A DNA stretch of 49,153 nt from Gordonia sp. 'Campus' (GTDB lineage Bacteria > Actinomycetota > Actinomycetes > Mycobacteriales > Mycobacteriaceae): the NCBI RefSeq assembly GCF_022206305.1, contig NZ_JAKOIW010000013.1, positions 99,021 to 148,173 of the forward strand. Reading direction: 5' to 3'. This document shows, one piece after another, positions 16,574 to 26,920 of this stretch. The notes under the pieces are model-generated. The model was given only the letters and a program-made list of their open reading frames with translations. It ran no database searches and was not told where the DNA came from. How positions within the stretch are numbered: position 1 is the first letter of the stretch; the number at the start of each line of letters is the position of its first letter. The translations under genes were made by a program, and so were the position numbers.

Positions 16574-16643
16574 TTTTCGTCTCAGGGTGCGACGCGATCC
16601 TCGGGCCGGGACCTGTCGGAGTGCGTCCGTAGGATGTGGCCCC

Positions 16644-18571
<1,928 letters not shown>

Positions 18572-18620
18572 GCCGGGACCCGTCGGACCCCGGCGTGACC
18601 CGATCAGGAAGGCGAGACCC

Positions 18621-19679
18621 ATGAGCTCGGCGCTCGACTCGGCGAAGTCGGCAGTGGACACAGGCAAGTCGTCGTTCGCCGCGGCGCGCGAGAAGTGGCC
18701 CGCCGTCGACCATCTCGTGCGGACGGTCGAACGCTACAACGACCGGCGCGGAAACGTCTATGCGGCGGCGATCAGCTTCAACGGCATCCTCGCGCTCGTC
18801 CCGATCATCATGGTCGTCTTCTCGATCGCCGCCTTCGTCCTGGCGAGTCAGCCTCAGCTGCTCGACGATCTGCAACAGGCCATCGTCGACGCGGCACCGG
18901 GCAAGGCGGGTGAACAGCTCAGCGAGGTCATCGACTCGGCCATCGCATCGCGCGCAGCGGTCGGCCTCGTCGGCCTCGTCGGTGCGGCGTTCACAGGGAT
19001 CGGCTGGATCTCCGGGGTGCGCGTGGCGTTCACCGAGATGTACGGCGGCCGTGTCGAGCGCAATCCGGTGATGTCGAAGGTGTGGGATCTGATCACCTTC
19101 GCGCTGCTGGGCGTCGCATTCGCGGTGACGATGGCGGTCACTGCCCTGGGCAACAGCGGCCTGACGACGACCGTCCTGTCCTGGGTCGGCCTCGAGGATG
19201 CGTCGTGGGCGCCGATCGTCGTGCGAGTGGTGGCGATCGCGGTCTCGGTGTTCGCGAGCTGGCTGCTGTTCACCTTTGTCCTCGCGCGGCTTCCGCTGGT
19301 GCCGCTGCCCATGACCCATGCGATGAAGGCCGGACTGGTGATCGCGGTCGCCTTCGAATTGATGAAATCGCTGGGCGGACTGTATCTCCGGTCGGTCCTG
19401 GGATCGCCGGCGGGCGTGGCGTTCGGGCCGATCCTCGGCGTCATGGTGTTCGCCTACCTGGCTTCCCGGATCGTCTTGTACGCGACCGCGTGGTGTGCGA
19501 CCGACTCCATCAACACCGAGTACCAGGTGGTGGAGGAGCCCGACGCGGAACTGCACCGGCCGGTCGTCATCTCGCCGACGGTCGAGGTCAATCCGGCACC
19601 GCGCGCGGGTGCTCTCGCCGCTGCCGCCGGTGCGGGGGCCGCGGCAGCAGCGCTCGTGGGGTTCCTCCGCCGGCGGTGA
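18621..19679 (+). CDS. YihY/BrkB-type integral membrane protein
   Basis: A 352-residue protein with about six membrane segments: 50-77, 115-135, 159-181, 201-224, 236-256 and 268-290, all approximate. The motif AAAISFNGILALVPIIMV is the family hallmark, usually AaalAfyallsl.P. The BrkB/YihY family is not RNase BN, despite old annotation, and its molecular role is unknown. The last 50 residues include an Ala-rich stretch and end in RRR. AGGAAGG before the ATG at 18621 supports the start. The same gene follows trpS in M. tuberculosis (Rv3335c). Confidence 0.88.
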   Translation: MSSALDSAKSAVDTGKSSFAAAREKWPAVDHLVRTVERYNDRRGNVYAAAISFNGILALVPIIMVVFSIAAFVLASQPQLLDDLQQAIVDAAPGKAGEQLSEVIDSAIASRAAVGLVGLVGAAFTGIGWISGVRVAFTEMYGGRVERNPVMSKVWDLITFALLGVAFAVTMAVTALGNSGLTTTVLSWVGLEDASWAPIVVRVVAIAVSVFASWLLFTFVLARLPLVPLPMTHAMKAGLVIAVAFELMKSLGGLYLRSVLGSPAGVAFGPILGVMVFAYLASRIVLYATAWCATDSINTEYQVVEEPDAELHRPVVISPTVEVNPAPRAGALAAAAGAGAAAAALVGFLRRR

Positions 19680-19689
19680 TCTGCTCGGT

Positions 19690-21009
19690 TCAGCGTCGCC
19701 GCGAGAAGCGGAGTCCGAGCAGCAGGAGCGCGACCACGAGGAGCGCCGCGACCAGGCCGATGAGGACGCGAACCGACGCAGGCGACGCGGTGTCGGAGTG
19801 TGGCGCCGCGCGTTGCGGACCGGTCGACGCGGGTGGCCGCACAGCCGACGACCCCGACGAACGCGACCCTGACGAACGCGACTCAGCCGAACCCGGCCCC
19901 GAATCGACGAGGCGGCCGACCGAGATCGCGGGGTCGGCGCGGAACCCGTAGTCGAACAGGGCCTTCGCCTGGTCCCAATAGAGGTCGCCGTCGACCGACA
20001 GGCCGAACATCTGCACGATGACCAGGCTGCGTCCGTTCCGTTCGACGGCACCCACGAACGTCTTGCGCGCGTCGTCGGTGTAGCCGGTCTTCCCGCCGAG
20101 CGCGCCCGGGTAGCCGTCGAGCAGAAGCCGGTTGCTCGTGTACATGTCGTAGGCGGGATGGTCCTTGTCCCCGGGGACGTCCGGTCGTCGGGGATAGCCC
20201 GGGAAGCGGAACGTCGGTGTGGCGATGAGCTCTCGGAAGACCGGTTCGGCCATCGCCGCCCGGAACACGAGCGCGAGATCGTAGGGCGACGAGGACATCC
20301 CGGCCGCATCGAGACCGGAGGGACTCGCGGCGCGGGTGTCGGCGGCACCGAGTGCGACCGCGCGCGCGTTCATCTTCGTCAAGGTGGCGTCGACGCCGCC
20401 CAGTTCTCGGGCGAGCGCGTTGGCGCAGTCGTTACCCGAGACCAGGAGCAGCCCGGTGAGCAGGTCGCGGACGGTGTAGTTGCCGCCCGGGCCCATACCG
20501 CAGGAATCGCCCTCGGCGCCCCAGTCGTCCGGAGTCGGCACAACGGACGCGGCGAGATCGAGTTCGTCGAGGACGACGAGGGCGAGGAGCACCTTGATCG
20601 TCGACGCCGGCCGGTAGCGGCCATGCGGATCCTTGGCCGCGATGATCTGTCCCGACCCGAGGTCGGCGATCAACCAGCCGGCCGAGGTCAGGCCGGGCGG
20701 AACGGGCCCCGCGGCAGGATCGGCGACGACCCCGCAGTACGCGAGATCCTCACCACCGACGGCCGGCGTCGGCACCGGAAGCGGAGTCGGTGTGGTCGAA
20801 CCCGGTGCGACGACCTCGGATTCGTCGACGGCGGGCGGCGTCGAGATCTTGTGCGGGCAGTGGTCGGTCACGGGTGTGGTGACGGCGGGGGGAGGAGGGG
20901 CGGCCGGCGGCGGCACCGCCGCGGCAGGCGGTATCCCGCCGGCGATCGTCCCGAACGTGACGGCGGCTGCGAGCGCACACAGGGTCCGACGGGTCCACCT
21001 CGGGGTCAC
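19690..21009 (-). CDS. dacB: D-alanyl-D-alanine carboxypeptidase (S11), membrane-anchored
   Basis: A 439-residue low-molecular-weight penicillin-binding protein that trims the terminal D-Ala of peptidoglycan stems. The active-site motifs are STIK (Ser136-Lys139), SGN (191-193) and KTG (307-309). A signal peptide (about 1-32) is followed by a Pro-rich linker, and a C-terminal membrane anchor (about 413-433) precedes SRRR. This matches M. tuberculosis DacB1 (Rv3330). The GTG at 21009 is chosen because TAACGT lies seven bases upstream, a leaderless promoter, and because it gives a clean signal sequence. GTG 21063 is the longer alternative. It converges with yihY. Confidence 0.92.
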   Translation of the reverse strand: MTPRWTRRTLCALAAAVTFGTIAGGIPPAAAVPPPAAPPPPAVTTPVTDHCPHKISTPPAVDESEVVAPGSTTPTPLPVPTPAVGGEDLAYCGVVADPAAGPVPPGLTSAGWLIADLGSGQIIAAKDPHGRYRPASTIKVLLALVVLDELDLAASVVPTPDDWGAEGDSCGMGPGGNYTVRDLLTGLLLVSGNDCANALARELGGVDATLTKMNARAVALGAADTRAASPSGLDAAGMSSSPYDLALVFRAAMAEPVFRELIATPTFRFPGYPRRPDVPGDKDHPAYDMYTSNRLLLDGYPGALGGKTGYTDDARKTFVGAVERNGRSLVIVQMFGLSVDGDLYWDQAKALFDYGFRADPAISVGRLVDSGPGSAESRSSGSRSSGSSAVRPPASTGPQRAAPHSDTASPASVRVLIGLVAALLVVALLLLGLRFSRRR

Positions 21010-21064
21010 CGAGCGGACGTTACCAGCGGGTGCGGCGGCGTCCGGGGCATCGACGTGGCGCACG

Positions 21065-21820
21065 TCAGCGCGTGTCGCGGTCCGCGGCCACGACCTCGGC
21101 CAGCCACCGGCCCATCACGGCGTGGGCCAGCGGCGCCGTCGCACCCTCGACGGCTCCGGCGTCGTCGGCGAACCGGCGGGTCGCGGTCTCACCCAGGACC
21201 TCGACCACGTCTGCACGCGACTCGGGGTGTGACAACCAGTCGCTCACAAGGGCGGCACCTGCCTCGAGGTGGAATTGCACCCCGTAGCAGTTGTCCTTCC
21301 GGTACAGCTGGGTGTTGCACTGCTCGGACGATGCCAGCAACTCGGCTCCGGCTGGGAGTCGGCATGTGTCGAAATGCCAGTGCACCGTGGTCATCTCGTG
21401 GCCCTGTCCGGCTGCGTCCAGCGCAGGCCCCCAGACCGGGTCGGCGAGGCCTGCGTCGGTGAAGGACACGGGATGCACCCCGAGTTCGGGGGATGGTCCG
21501 GTGTACACCTCACCGCCGAGGGCCTTCGTCAGCATCTGCGCGCCGAGGCACACGCCCCACACGGGGATTCCGGCTTCGACGGCCCGCTTCAGCAGGGCGA
21601 TCTCCTCGCTGATCCACGGGATCCTCTCGGCGTCGTCGACGCCCATGGCGCCGCCGAGGACGATGATCGCGTCGACGTCGCCGAGGTCCGCCGGGACCGG
21701 TTCGCGCCAGATACGAAGCGTCGTCACATCGGCGATCTCGTCGAGGGCTGGGCCGTATGCGCCGGGCGGTTCGGATTCGGCATGCCGGATCTCGAGCACG
21801 CGCACCGGGTTCTGCGTCAT
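21065..21820 (-). CDS. Class I glutamine amidotransferase-like protein
   Basis: A 251-residue stand-alone GATase1 domain, as in GuaA-like and YfeJ/GatD-type proteins. The nucleophile is Cys91 in WGVCLGAQML; the His-Glu pair is His184 and Glu186 in YGVQFHLE. LGGAMGVDDA (about 55-64) forms the oxyanion region. No synthetase domain is attached, so the acceptor is unknown. Annotated GMP synthases would be about 520 residues. Its start overlaps the end of the upstream MmpS-like gene by four bases (ATGA), so translation is probably coupled, and dacB follows 55 bases downstream. Confidence 0.88.
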   Translation of the reverse strand: MTQNPVRVLEIRHAESEPPGAYGPALDEIADVTTLRIWREPVPADLGDVDAIIVLGGAMGVDDAERIPWISEEIALLKRAVEAGIPVWGVCLGAQMLTKALGGEVYTGPSPELGVHPVSFTDAGLADPVWGPALDAAGQGHEMTTVHWHFDTCRLPAGAELLASSEQCNTQLYRKDNCYGVQFHLEAGAALVSDWLSHPESRADVVEVLGETATRRFADDAGAVEGATAPLAHAVMGRWLAEVVAADRDTR

Positions 21821-22260
21821 CCGCCAACCCTACGATCTCCGTGCGTATTCGTCTCCCCTGCTCGGCACGAGCTGGTCGCGAGCTCACCATGCGCGGTGTG
21901 CTCGGCGACGCGCTGGTCGTCGATCCAGATCTCGCACCGCGCGAAGCGACCCGCCGACTGGAACAATGCGACGACCGGTGTGTCGGGGGAGGGGCGGACG
22001 AAGACCAACGATGACGACCACCGTCCCGATGACGAATCCCGTTGCGTCAACGGGACTTCTGCCTGGGTGCGCAGCCGGCCGTCGGCGTCGTACCAGGCCG
22101 CCGCGCCGTTGTGTTGCCGGTCCGAGGTCAGTGTGACCGTGACCCGCGATGCGGTTGGTGGGTCGCCGGGTGCCGCGAGCGCGGGGGAGAACACCGCGAA
22201 CGCCAGGCTTGCGCTCATCGTGCAGGTGAGCAGAAGGCGCAGGAGGAGGATGCGGATCAT
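21817..22260 (-). CDS. Secreted MmpS-like small protein
   Basis: A 147-residue protein with a signal peptide (MIRILLLRLLLTCTMSAS through about residue 30, cleavage near ALA-AP). The C-terminal part, CEIWIDDQRVAEHTAHGEL then Cys, resembles the MmpS pattern C-x-I-x-V-x-G-x-V...G...C, and VTVTLTSD with AAAWYDADG fits the early strands. MmpS proteins assist MmpL transporters, but no mmpL gene is nearby and this protein looks fully secreted, so a transport role is not implied. The ATG at 22260 has GGAG about eight bases upstream. It overlaps the downstream amidotransferase start (ATGA). Confidence 0.65.
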   Translation of the reverse strand: MIRILLLRLLLTCTMSASLAFAVFSPALAAPGDPPTASRVTVTLTSDRQHNGAAAWYDADGRLRTQAEVPLTQRDSSSGRWSSSLVFVRPSPDTPVVALFQSAGRFARCEIWIDDQRVAEHTAHGELATSSCRAGETNTHGDRRVGG

Positions 22261-22352
22261 GGCGGGACTCCGTTCGAGTGTGCCGACTCGCCAGACGGGG
22301 CGAGGTCGGTGGCGCACTCTAGGACGCACCGGGTCGTGTTCTGGTTCCCTCG

Positions 22353-23555
22353 TCAGACATCACCCACGATGACCGGAAGCGTGGCGAGCTTGCGCGCCAG
22401 AACACCTTCTTCCCAGCGTGATCCGTCGGCGTCCAGCCGGACGGCGGGCGTCTCGGCCAGCAGGTGTTCGATGGCGATGCGTGCCTGCAACCGGGCCAGT
22501 GCCGCCCCCACGCACAGGTGCAGTCCCTTGCCGAACGCGAGATGGGATCGTCGGGCCGCGGGATCGAGGTCGATGATCGCGGGGTCGTCGAAGCGCGCGG
22601 GATCGCGATTTCCCGCCCCCCACATGAGGAACACGTGCGCGCCGGCGGGTAACGCGGTGCCTCCCAGCGTGGTGTCGGACACCACGTGGCGGAAGTGTCC
22701 GCGGAACGGCGTCTCGAGTCGGAGCGCCTCCTCGACGAACACCGGGATGAGTGCGGGTTCGCGACGCAACTCCGCTTCCGTGTCCGGATGCCTGCTGAGT
22801 AACCAGACCGCGCTGCTCAGCAGGGTGGTCGTCGACTCGGCTCCGGCCGCGACGAGCTGGAAGAGGATCATCACGGCCTCGTCGTGATCGAGCCGTCCCT
22901 CGGTGACGCGATCAGCGATCTGGCTCAGGGCGGTCGAGTTGTCGCTCCCGTTCCCGCCGCCGGCCATCCTCTCGGTCAACGCGTGGGAGAGGTGGGCGGT
23001 CAGTTCGGCCACCGCGGCGGTCGCCGTCGCCAGTTGCGCAGGGGTGATGACGCCGTCGATCAGCACATTGGTCGCGACCGCCCACCTGGTCAAGTCGTCG
23101 AGCGCATCGGTGCGCAGCCCGAGCAACTCGGTGACCACCGCCATCGGGATGCGTCCCGCGATGGCCGCCACCCAGTCGATCCGGCCGTCGTGCAGCCCGC
23201 TGCGCCACGCATCGGCGACCAGCCGGCGGACCTGGGGTTCGAGGGCGCGGATTCGTGCGGGGGAGACCGATGGCATGACGAGGGTCCGGTGGTCGCGATG
23301 GCGTGGCCCGTCGGCGGTCGCCAGGACGTGCATGGCGTCGCCGAGGCCGGCGACCGGGAACTCCGAAACCGTGCCGTCGTCGTGCCAGACCATCGTGGCG
23401 GTCAGGTTCGACGAGAAGTCGTCCGGACGGCTCACCGCCTCGGCGATGAGGTCCCAGGAGCCGACTGCATAGAACGAGGACTCGCCGATCTGCTGGATGG
23501 GCGCGTCCTGATGGAGCCGTGCGTAGAAGGTCGTGGGGTCGTCGGTGTGGTGCAT
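22353..23555 (-). CDS. Cytochrome P450, CYP144-like
   Basis: A P450 of about 400 residues. The heme-thiolate signature FGKGLHLCVG lies near the C-terminus, the I-helix oxygen motif is AAGAESTTT, and the K-helix ExxR is in EEALRLETPF. Blocks such as SSFYAVGSWD, RPDDFSSNLTATM and HVLATAD match M. tuberculosis CYP144 (Rv1777) by recall. The start is uncertain. ATG 23555 is the first in-frame ATG near the domain; TTG 23645 would give about 430 residues, near the full CYP144 length. The substrate is unknown and no ferredoxin gene is adjacent. A TetR regulator is divergent and probably controls it. Confidence 0.88.
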   Translation of the reverse strand: MHHTDDPTTFYARLHQDAPIQQIGESSFYAVGSWDLIAEAVSRPDDFSSNLTATMVWHDDGTVSEFPVAGLGDAMHVLATADGPRHRDHRTLVMPSVSPARIRALEPQVRRLVADAWRSGLHDGRIDWVAAIAGRIPMAVVTELLGLRTDALDDLTRWAVATNVLIDGVITPAQLATATAAVAELTAHLSHALTERMAGGGNGSDNSTALSQIADRVTEGRLDHDEAVMILFQLVAAGAESTTTLLSSAVWLLSRHPDTEAELRREPALIPVFVEEALRLETPFRGHFRHVVSDTTLGGTALPAGAHVFLMWGAGNRDPARFDDPAIIDLDPAARRSHLAFGKGLHLCVGAALARLQARIAIEHLLAETPAVRLDADGSRWEEGVLARKLATLPVIVGDV

Positions 23556-23693
23556 GACCCCAGGGTCGATGACGTCGGGCGTGGTGGCACGCGATTCCGA
23601 GAAGGAGAGACTCGCCGAAACGCCAGTTGCGCCAGCGCGTCTCAACGTAACGTCGTGACCAGGGGTTGTCGGGCGCCGGTCGAGCGCACACCG

Positions 23694-23706
23694 TCTCACG
23701 CTGAGA
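23694..23706. promoter_or_regulatory. Palindrome before the TetR gene, possible operator
   Basis: TCTCA-CGC-TGAGA is a perfect inverted repeat ending 12 bases before the TetR GTG. TCTCA recurs at 23640-23644, at the P450 side of the gap. TetR proteins usually bind such palindromes in the shared promoter of a divergent target. No direct evidence. Confidence 0.4.
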
Positions 23707-23717
23707 ATGGAGAGTTC

Positions 23718-24320
23718 GTGGCCCAGGACTGGTTGGTCGGCGGTGAACGGCGGGACGCCGCCCGCGAGCGACTCGTCGCGCACGCCGCGGCTCTCATCGC
23801 CCGGCGCGGACTCGACGCGTTCGATCTCGACGAGCTCGGGCGCCGGGCGCACTGTTCGAGGGCGACGATCTACCGGCATGCCGGCGGGCGGGCCGCGTTG
23901 ATCGAGTCCGTGCTGGCCACGACCTCGTCGCCGGTGCTGGCTGCCATCCGAACGTCGATCGCCGATCTCACCGGACCCGAACGTGCCCGGACGGCGATCA
24001 TCGAGACCCTGCGGGCCCTACGCGGGGACCGCGTCATCCGGCAGTTCCTCCGGCCGGACAACCTGATCGACGCGACGCCGACGGTCCTCTCGTCGCCCGC
24101 GGTGCACGCGGTGGCCGCCGACCTGGTCGGCGTCGATCCCGACGACCCGGCGGATGCGCGATTCATCATCCGCTCGGTGCTCGCCATGCTGCTCTGGCCC
24201 GCCGAACCGGACGAGGAGGCGCGAAGCGCGGACTCGATCGTCGCCGGCGTCCTCCGCACCACTGCGACCTCGGCGGGAACCACCTCCACCCCGACCGACG
24301 ACACCGGCCCGCACCCCTGA
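23718..24320 (+). CDS. TetR-family transcriptional regulator
   Basis: A 200-residue one-domain-plus-ligand-pocket repressor. The N-terminal HTH runs RRDAARERLVAHAAALIARRG then LDELGRRAHCSRATIYRHAGG at about residues 9-50, a standard TetR_N layout. The C-terminal half is helical with no recognisable specificity. The GTG at 23718 has GGAG five bases upstream; the frame is open far upstream but only as antisense to the P450. Its divergent position implies control of the CYP144-like gene and itself. The stop codon lies in the loop of a terminator hairpin. Confidence 0.86.
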   Translation: MAQDWLVGGERRDAARERLVAHAAALIARRGLDAFDLDELGRRAHCSRATIYRHAGGRAALIESVLATTSSPVLAAIRTSIADLTGPERARTAIIETLRALRGDRVIRQFLRPDNLIDATPTVLSSPAVHAVAADLVGVDPDDPADARFIIRSVLAMLLWPAEPDEEARSADSIVAGVLRTTATSAGTTSTPTDDTGPHP

Positions 24321-24335
24321 GGGTGCGGGCCGGTG
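24302..24335. terminator. Bidirectional terminator overlapping the TetR stop codon
   Basis: CACCGGCCCGCACCC (24302-24316) pairs perfectly with 24321-24335 around a CTGA loop whose TGA is the stop codon of the TetR gene. It separates the convergent TetR and sdhB genes. Confidence 0.82.
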
Positions 24336-24363
24336 CCGGGCTGCAGAGAAAAGAACCAATCGG

Positions 24364-25152
24364 TCAGCGCGAGAACATCAGTGCGCGCTTGACCTCGGAG
24401 ATCGCCTGTGTCACCTGGATGCCACGGGGGCACGCGTCGGTGCAGTTGAAGGTGGTGCGGCAGCGCCACACACCGTCGACGTCGTTGAGGATGTCGAGAC
24501 GCTCGACGGCACCTTCGTCGCGGCTGTCGAAGATGAAGCGATGCGCGTTGACGATGGCGGCCGGGCCGAAGTACGAGCCCTCCGTCCAGAACACCGGGCA
24601 GCTCGTCGTGCAGCAGGCACAGAGGATGCACTTGGTGGTGTCGTCGAAGCGTGCGCGGTCGGTCTGGCTCTGGATCCGCTCGCGGGTCGGCTCGTTACCG
24701 GAGGTGATCAGGAACGGCTTGATGGCGCGGTACGCGTCGAAGAACGGTTCCATGTCGACGACGAGATCCTTCTCCACCGGCAGGCCGCGGATGGGCTCGA
24801 CGGTGATGGTGATCTCCTTGGACTTGTCCTTGGGGAGCATGTCCTTCATGAGGAGCTTGCACGCGAGGCGGTTGACGCCGTTGATACGCATTGCGTCGGA
24901 GCCGCAGACGCCGTGCGCGCAGCTGCGACGGAAGGTGAGCGTGCCGTCGAGGTAGCCCTTCACGTACAGCAGGAGGTTGAGCAGGCGGTCCGTGGGCAGG
25001 GCCGGGACGCGGAAGCTCTCGAACCCCTGTGCATCCGGGTTCTCCGGATTGAAGCGGAAGATCTTGAGCGTCACCATGGTGGCCTCGTCGGGCACCGGTG
25101 GCAACGGCGGCTCGTCGGAGGACGGTGCGGGCTTGTCCAGAACAGATGTCAT
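24364..25152 (-). CDS. sdhB: Succinate dehydrogenase iron-sulfur subunit
   Basis: A 262-residue subunit carrying electrons from FAD to quinone. The three cluster motifs are in order: CAHGVCGSDAMRING with a later Cys for [2Fe-2S], CILCACCTTSCP for [4Fe-4S], and CRTTFNCTDACPRG for [3Fe-4S] with its shared cysteines. Order and length match Sdh2-type actinobacterial enzymes (Rv3319). The ATG overlaps the sdhA stop by one base (TGATG), so translation is coupled. It is the last gene of sdhCDAB. Confidence 0.97.
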   Translation of the reverse strand: MTSVLDKPAPSSDEPPLPPVPDEATMVTLKIFRFNPENPDAQGFESFRVPALPTDRLLNLLLYVKGYLDGTLTFRRSCAHGVCGSDAMRINGVNRLACKLLMKDMLPKDKSKEITITVEPIRGLPVEKDLVVDMEPFFDAYRAIKPFLITSGNEPTRERIQSQTDRARFDDTTKCILCACCTTSCPVFWTEGSYFGPAAIVNAHRFIFDSRDEGAVERLDILNDVDGVWRCRTTFNCTDACPRGIQVTQAISEVKRALMFSR

Positions 25153-26906
25153 CAGTACTTACGCTCCATCGGTTCGTAGCGGGTCTGCACCACGGGCTTG
25201 TAGTCCAGCTCGATGTCCGAGAGAAGGTCGTCGCCCTTCTTGTACGCCATGGTGTGGCGCATGTAGTTCACGTCGTCGCGGTCGGGGTAGTCCTCGCGCG
25301 CGTGACCGCCGCGCGATTCCTTGCGGTTGAGTGCGCCGACCACGGTCACCTCGGCCATCTCCAACAGGAAGCCGAGCTCGATGGCCTCGAGCAGGTCGCT
25401 GTTGAAGCGCTTGCCCTTGTCGTGGACCTTGATGTGGGCGTAGCGCTCCTTGAACCGGTGGATGTCGGTGAGCGCCTGCTTGAGGGTCTCCTCGGTGCGG
25501 AAAACCGACGCGTTGGCGTCCATCGAGGCCTGCAGTTCGGTACGGATGTCGGCGACCCGCTCGTGCCCGTGTTCGCTGAGTAACAGCTCGAGCCAGGAGT
25601 CGACCATCTCGGTCGGCGCCTCCGGGAGTTCGGTGAACTCCGCGGAGTTGGCGTAGTCGGCGGCGGCGATGCCCGCGCGCCGACCGAACACGTTGATGTC
25701 CAGCAGCGAGTTCGTGCCGAGGCGGTTCGCGCCGTGGACCGACACGCAGGCGCACTCGCCCGCGGCGTACAGCCCGTGGACGACCTCGTCGTTGTTGCGC
25801 AGCACCTGGCCGTTGATGTTGGTCGGGATGCCGCCCATCACGTAGTGGCACGTGGGGAACACCGGTACGTACTCGGTGACGGGGTCGACGCCGAGATAGG
25901 TGCGGGCGAACTCGGTGATGTCCGGGAGCTTCTCGTTGAGGACGTCCTCGCCCAGGTGGGTCACGTCGATGTAGACGTAGTCCTTGTTGGGTCCGGCGCC
26001 GCGGCCCTCGAGCACCTCGAGGACCATCGAACGCGCGACGATGTCACGGGGCGCGAGGTCCTTGATGGTGGGGGCGTAGCGCTCCATGAAGCGTTCGCCG
26101 TCGGCGTTGCGCAGGATGCCGCCCTCGCCGCGAACGGCTTCGGAGATCAGGATGCCCAGGCCGGCGAGGCCGGTCGGATGGAACTGGTGGAACTCCATGT
26201 CCTCCAGCGGCAGACCCTTGCGGAAGACGATTCCCATGCCGTCGCCGGTCAGCGTGTGGGCGTTCGACGTGGTCTTGTACATGCGGCCCGAGCCGCCGGT
26301 GGCGAAGACGATCGACTTGGCGTGGAAGACGTGGATCTCGCCGGTCGCGAGCTCGTAGGCGACGACGCCGGTGGCGACCTGCTCGCCCTTCTCGTTCTCG
26401 GTGAGGCAGATGTCGAGAGCGTAGAACTCGTTGAAGAACTCGACGTCGTGCTTGACGCAGTTCTGGTACAGCGTCTGCAGGATCATGTGGCCGGTACGGT
26501 CGGCGGCGTAGCAGGCGCGACGCACCGGGGACTTGCCGTGATCGCGGGTGTGCCCGCCGAAGCGGCGCTGGTCGATCTTGCCCTCGGGTGTCCGGTTGAA
26601 CGGCAGGCCCATCTTCTCCAGATCGAGGACCGCGTCGATGGCCTCCTTGGCCATGATCTCGACGGCGTCCTGATCGGCCAGGTAGTCACCACCCTTGACG
26701 GTGTCGAACGTGTGCCACTCCCAGTTGTCTTCCTCGACGTTGGCCAGTGCGGCGCACATGCCGCCCTGGGCCGCGCCGGTGTGGCTGCGGGTGGGGTAGA
26801 GCTTGGTCAGTACCGCGGTGCGGGCGCGCGGGGCGGATTCGATCGCCGCGCGCATGCCTGCGCCGCCGGCGCCCACGATGACGACGTCGTAGCGGTGTTC
26901 CTGCAT
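25152..26906 (-). CDS. sdhA: Succinate dehydrogenase flavoprotein subunit
   Basis: A 584-residue FAD subunit oxidising succinate to fumarate in the TCA cycle and respiratory chain. The dinucleotide fold is VVIVGAGGAGMRAA (about residues 8-21). His42 in RSHTGAAQGG is the expected covalent FAD site. EFHQFHPTGL and HGANRLGTNSLLD are active-site and FAD blocks. AAAGGAGA eight bases before the ATG at 26906 fixes the start. It lies between sdhD (14 bases upstream) and sdhB (1-base overlap). Confidence 0.97.
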   Translation of the reverse strand: MQEHRYDVVIVGAGGAGMRAAIESAPRARTAVLTKLYPTRSHTGAAQGGMCAALANVEEDNWEWHTFDTVKGGDYLADQDAVEIMAKEAIDAVLDLEKMGLPFNRTPEGKIDQRRFGGHTRDHGKSPVRRACYAADRTGHMILQTLYQNCVKHDVEFFNEFYALDICLTENEKGEQVATGVVAYELATGEIHVFHAKSIVFATGGSGRMYKTTSNAHTLTGDGMGIVFRKGLPLEDMEFHQFHPTGLAGLGILISEAVRGEGGILRNADGERFMERYAPTIKDLAPRDIVARSMVLEVLEGRGAGPNKDYVYIDVTHLGEDVLNEKLPDITEFARTYLGVDPVTEYVPVFPTCHYVMGGIPTNINGQVLRNNDEVVHGLYAAGECACVSVHGANRLGTNSLLDINVFGRRAGIAAADYANSAEFTELPEAPTEMVDSWLELLLSEHGHERVADIRTELQASMDANASVFRTEETLKQALTDIHRFKERYAHIKVHDKGKRFNSDLLEAIELGFLLEMAEVTVVGALNRKESRGGHAREDYPDRDDVNYMRHTMAYKKGDDLLSDIELDYKPVVQTRYEPMERKY

Positions 26907-26920
26907 GTTCTGGGTCTCCT

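Noticed and set aside
22884..23717. A long in-frame extension of the TetR gene
   Set aside because: The extension is antisense to the P450 and contains no domain. TetR similarity begins only after GTG 23718, which has its own ribosome site.
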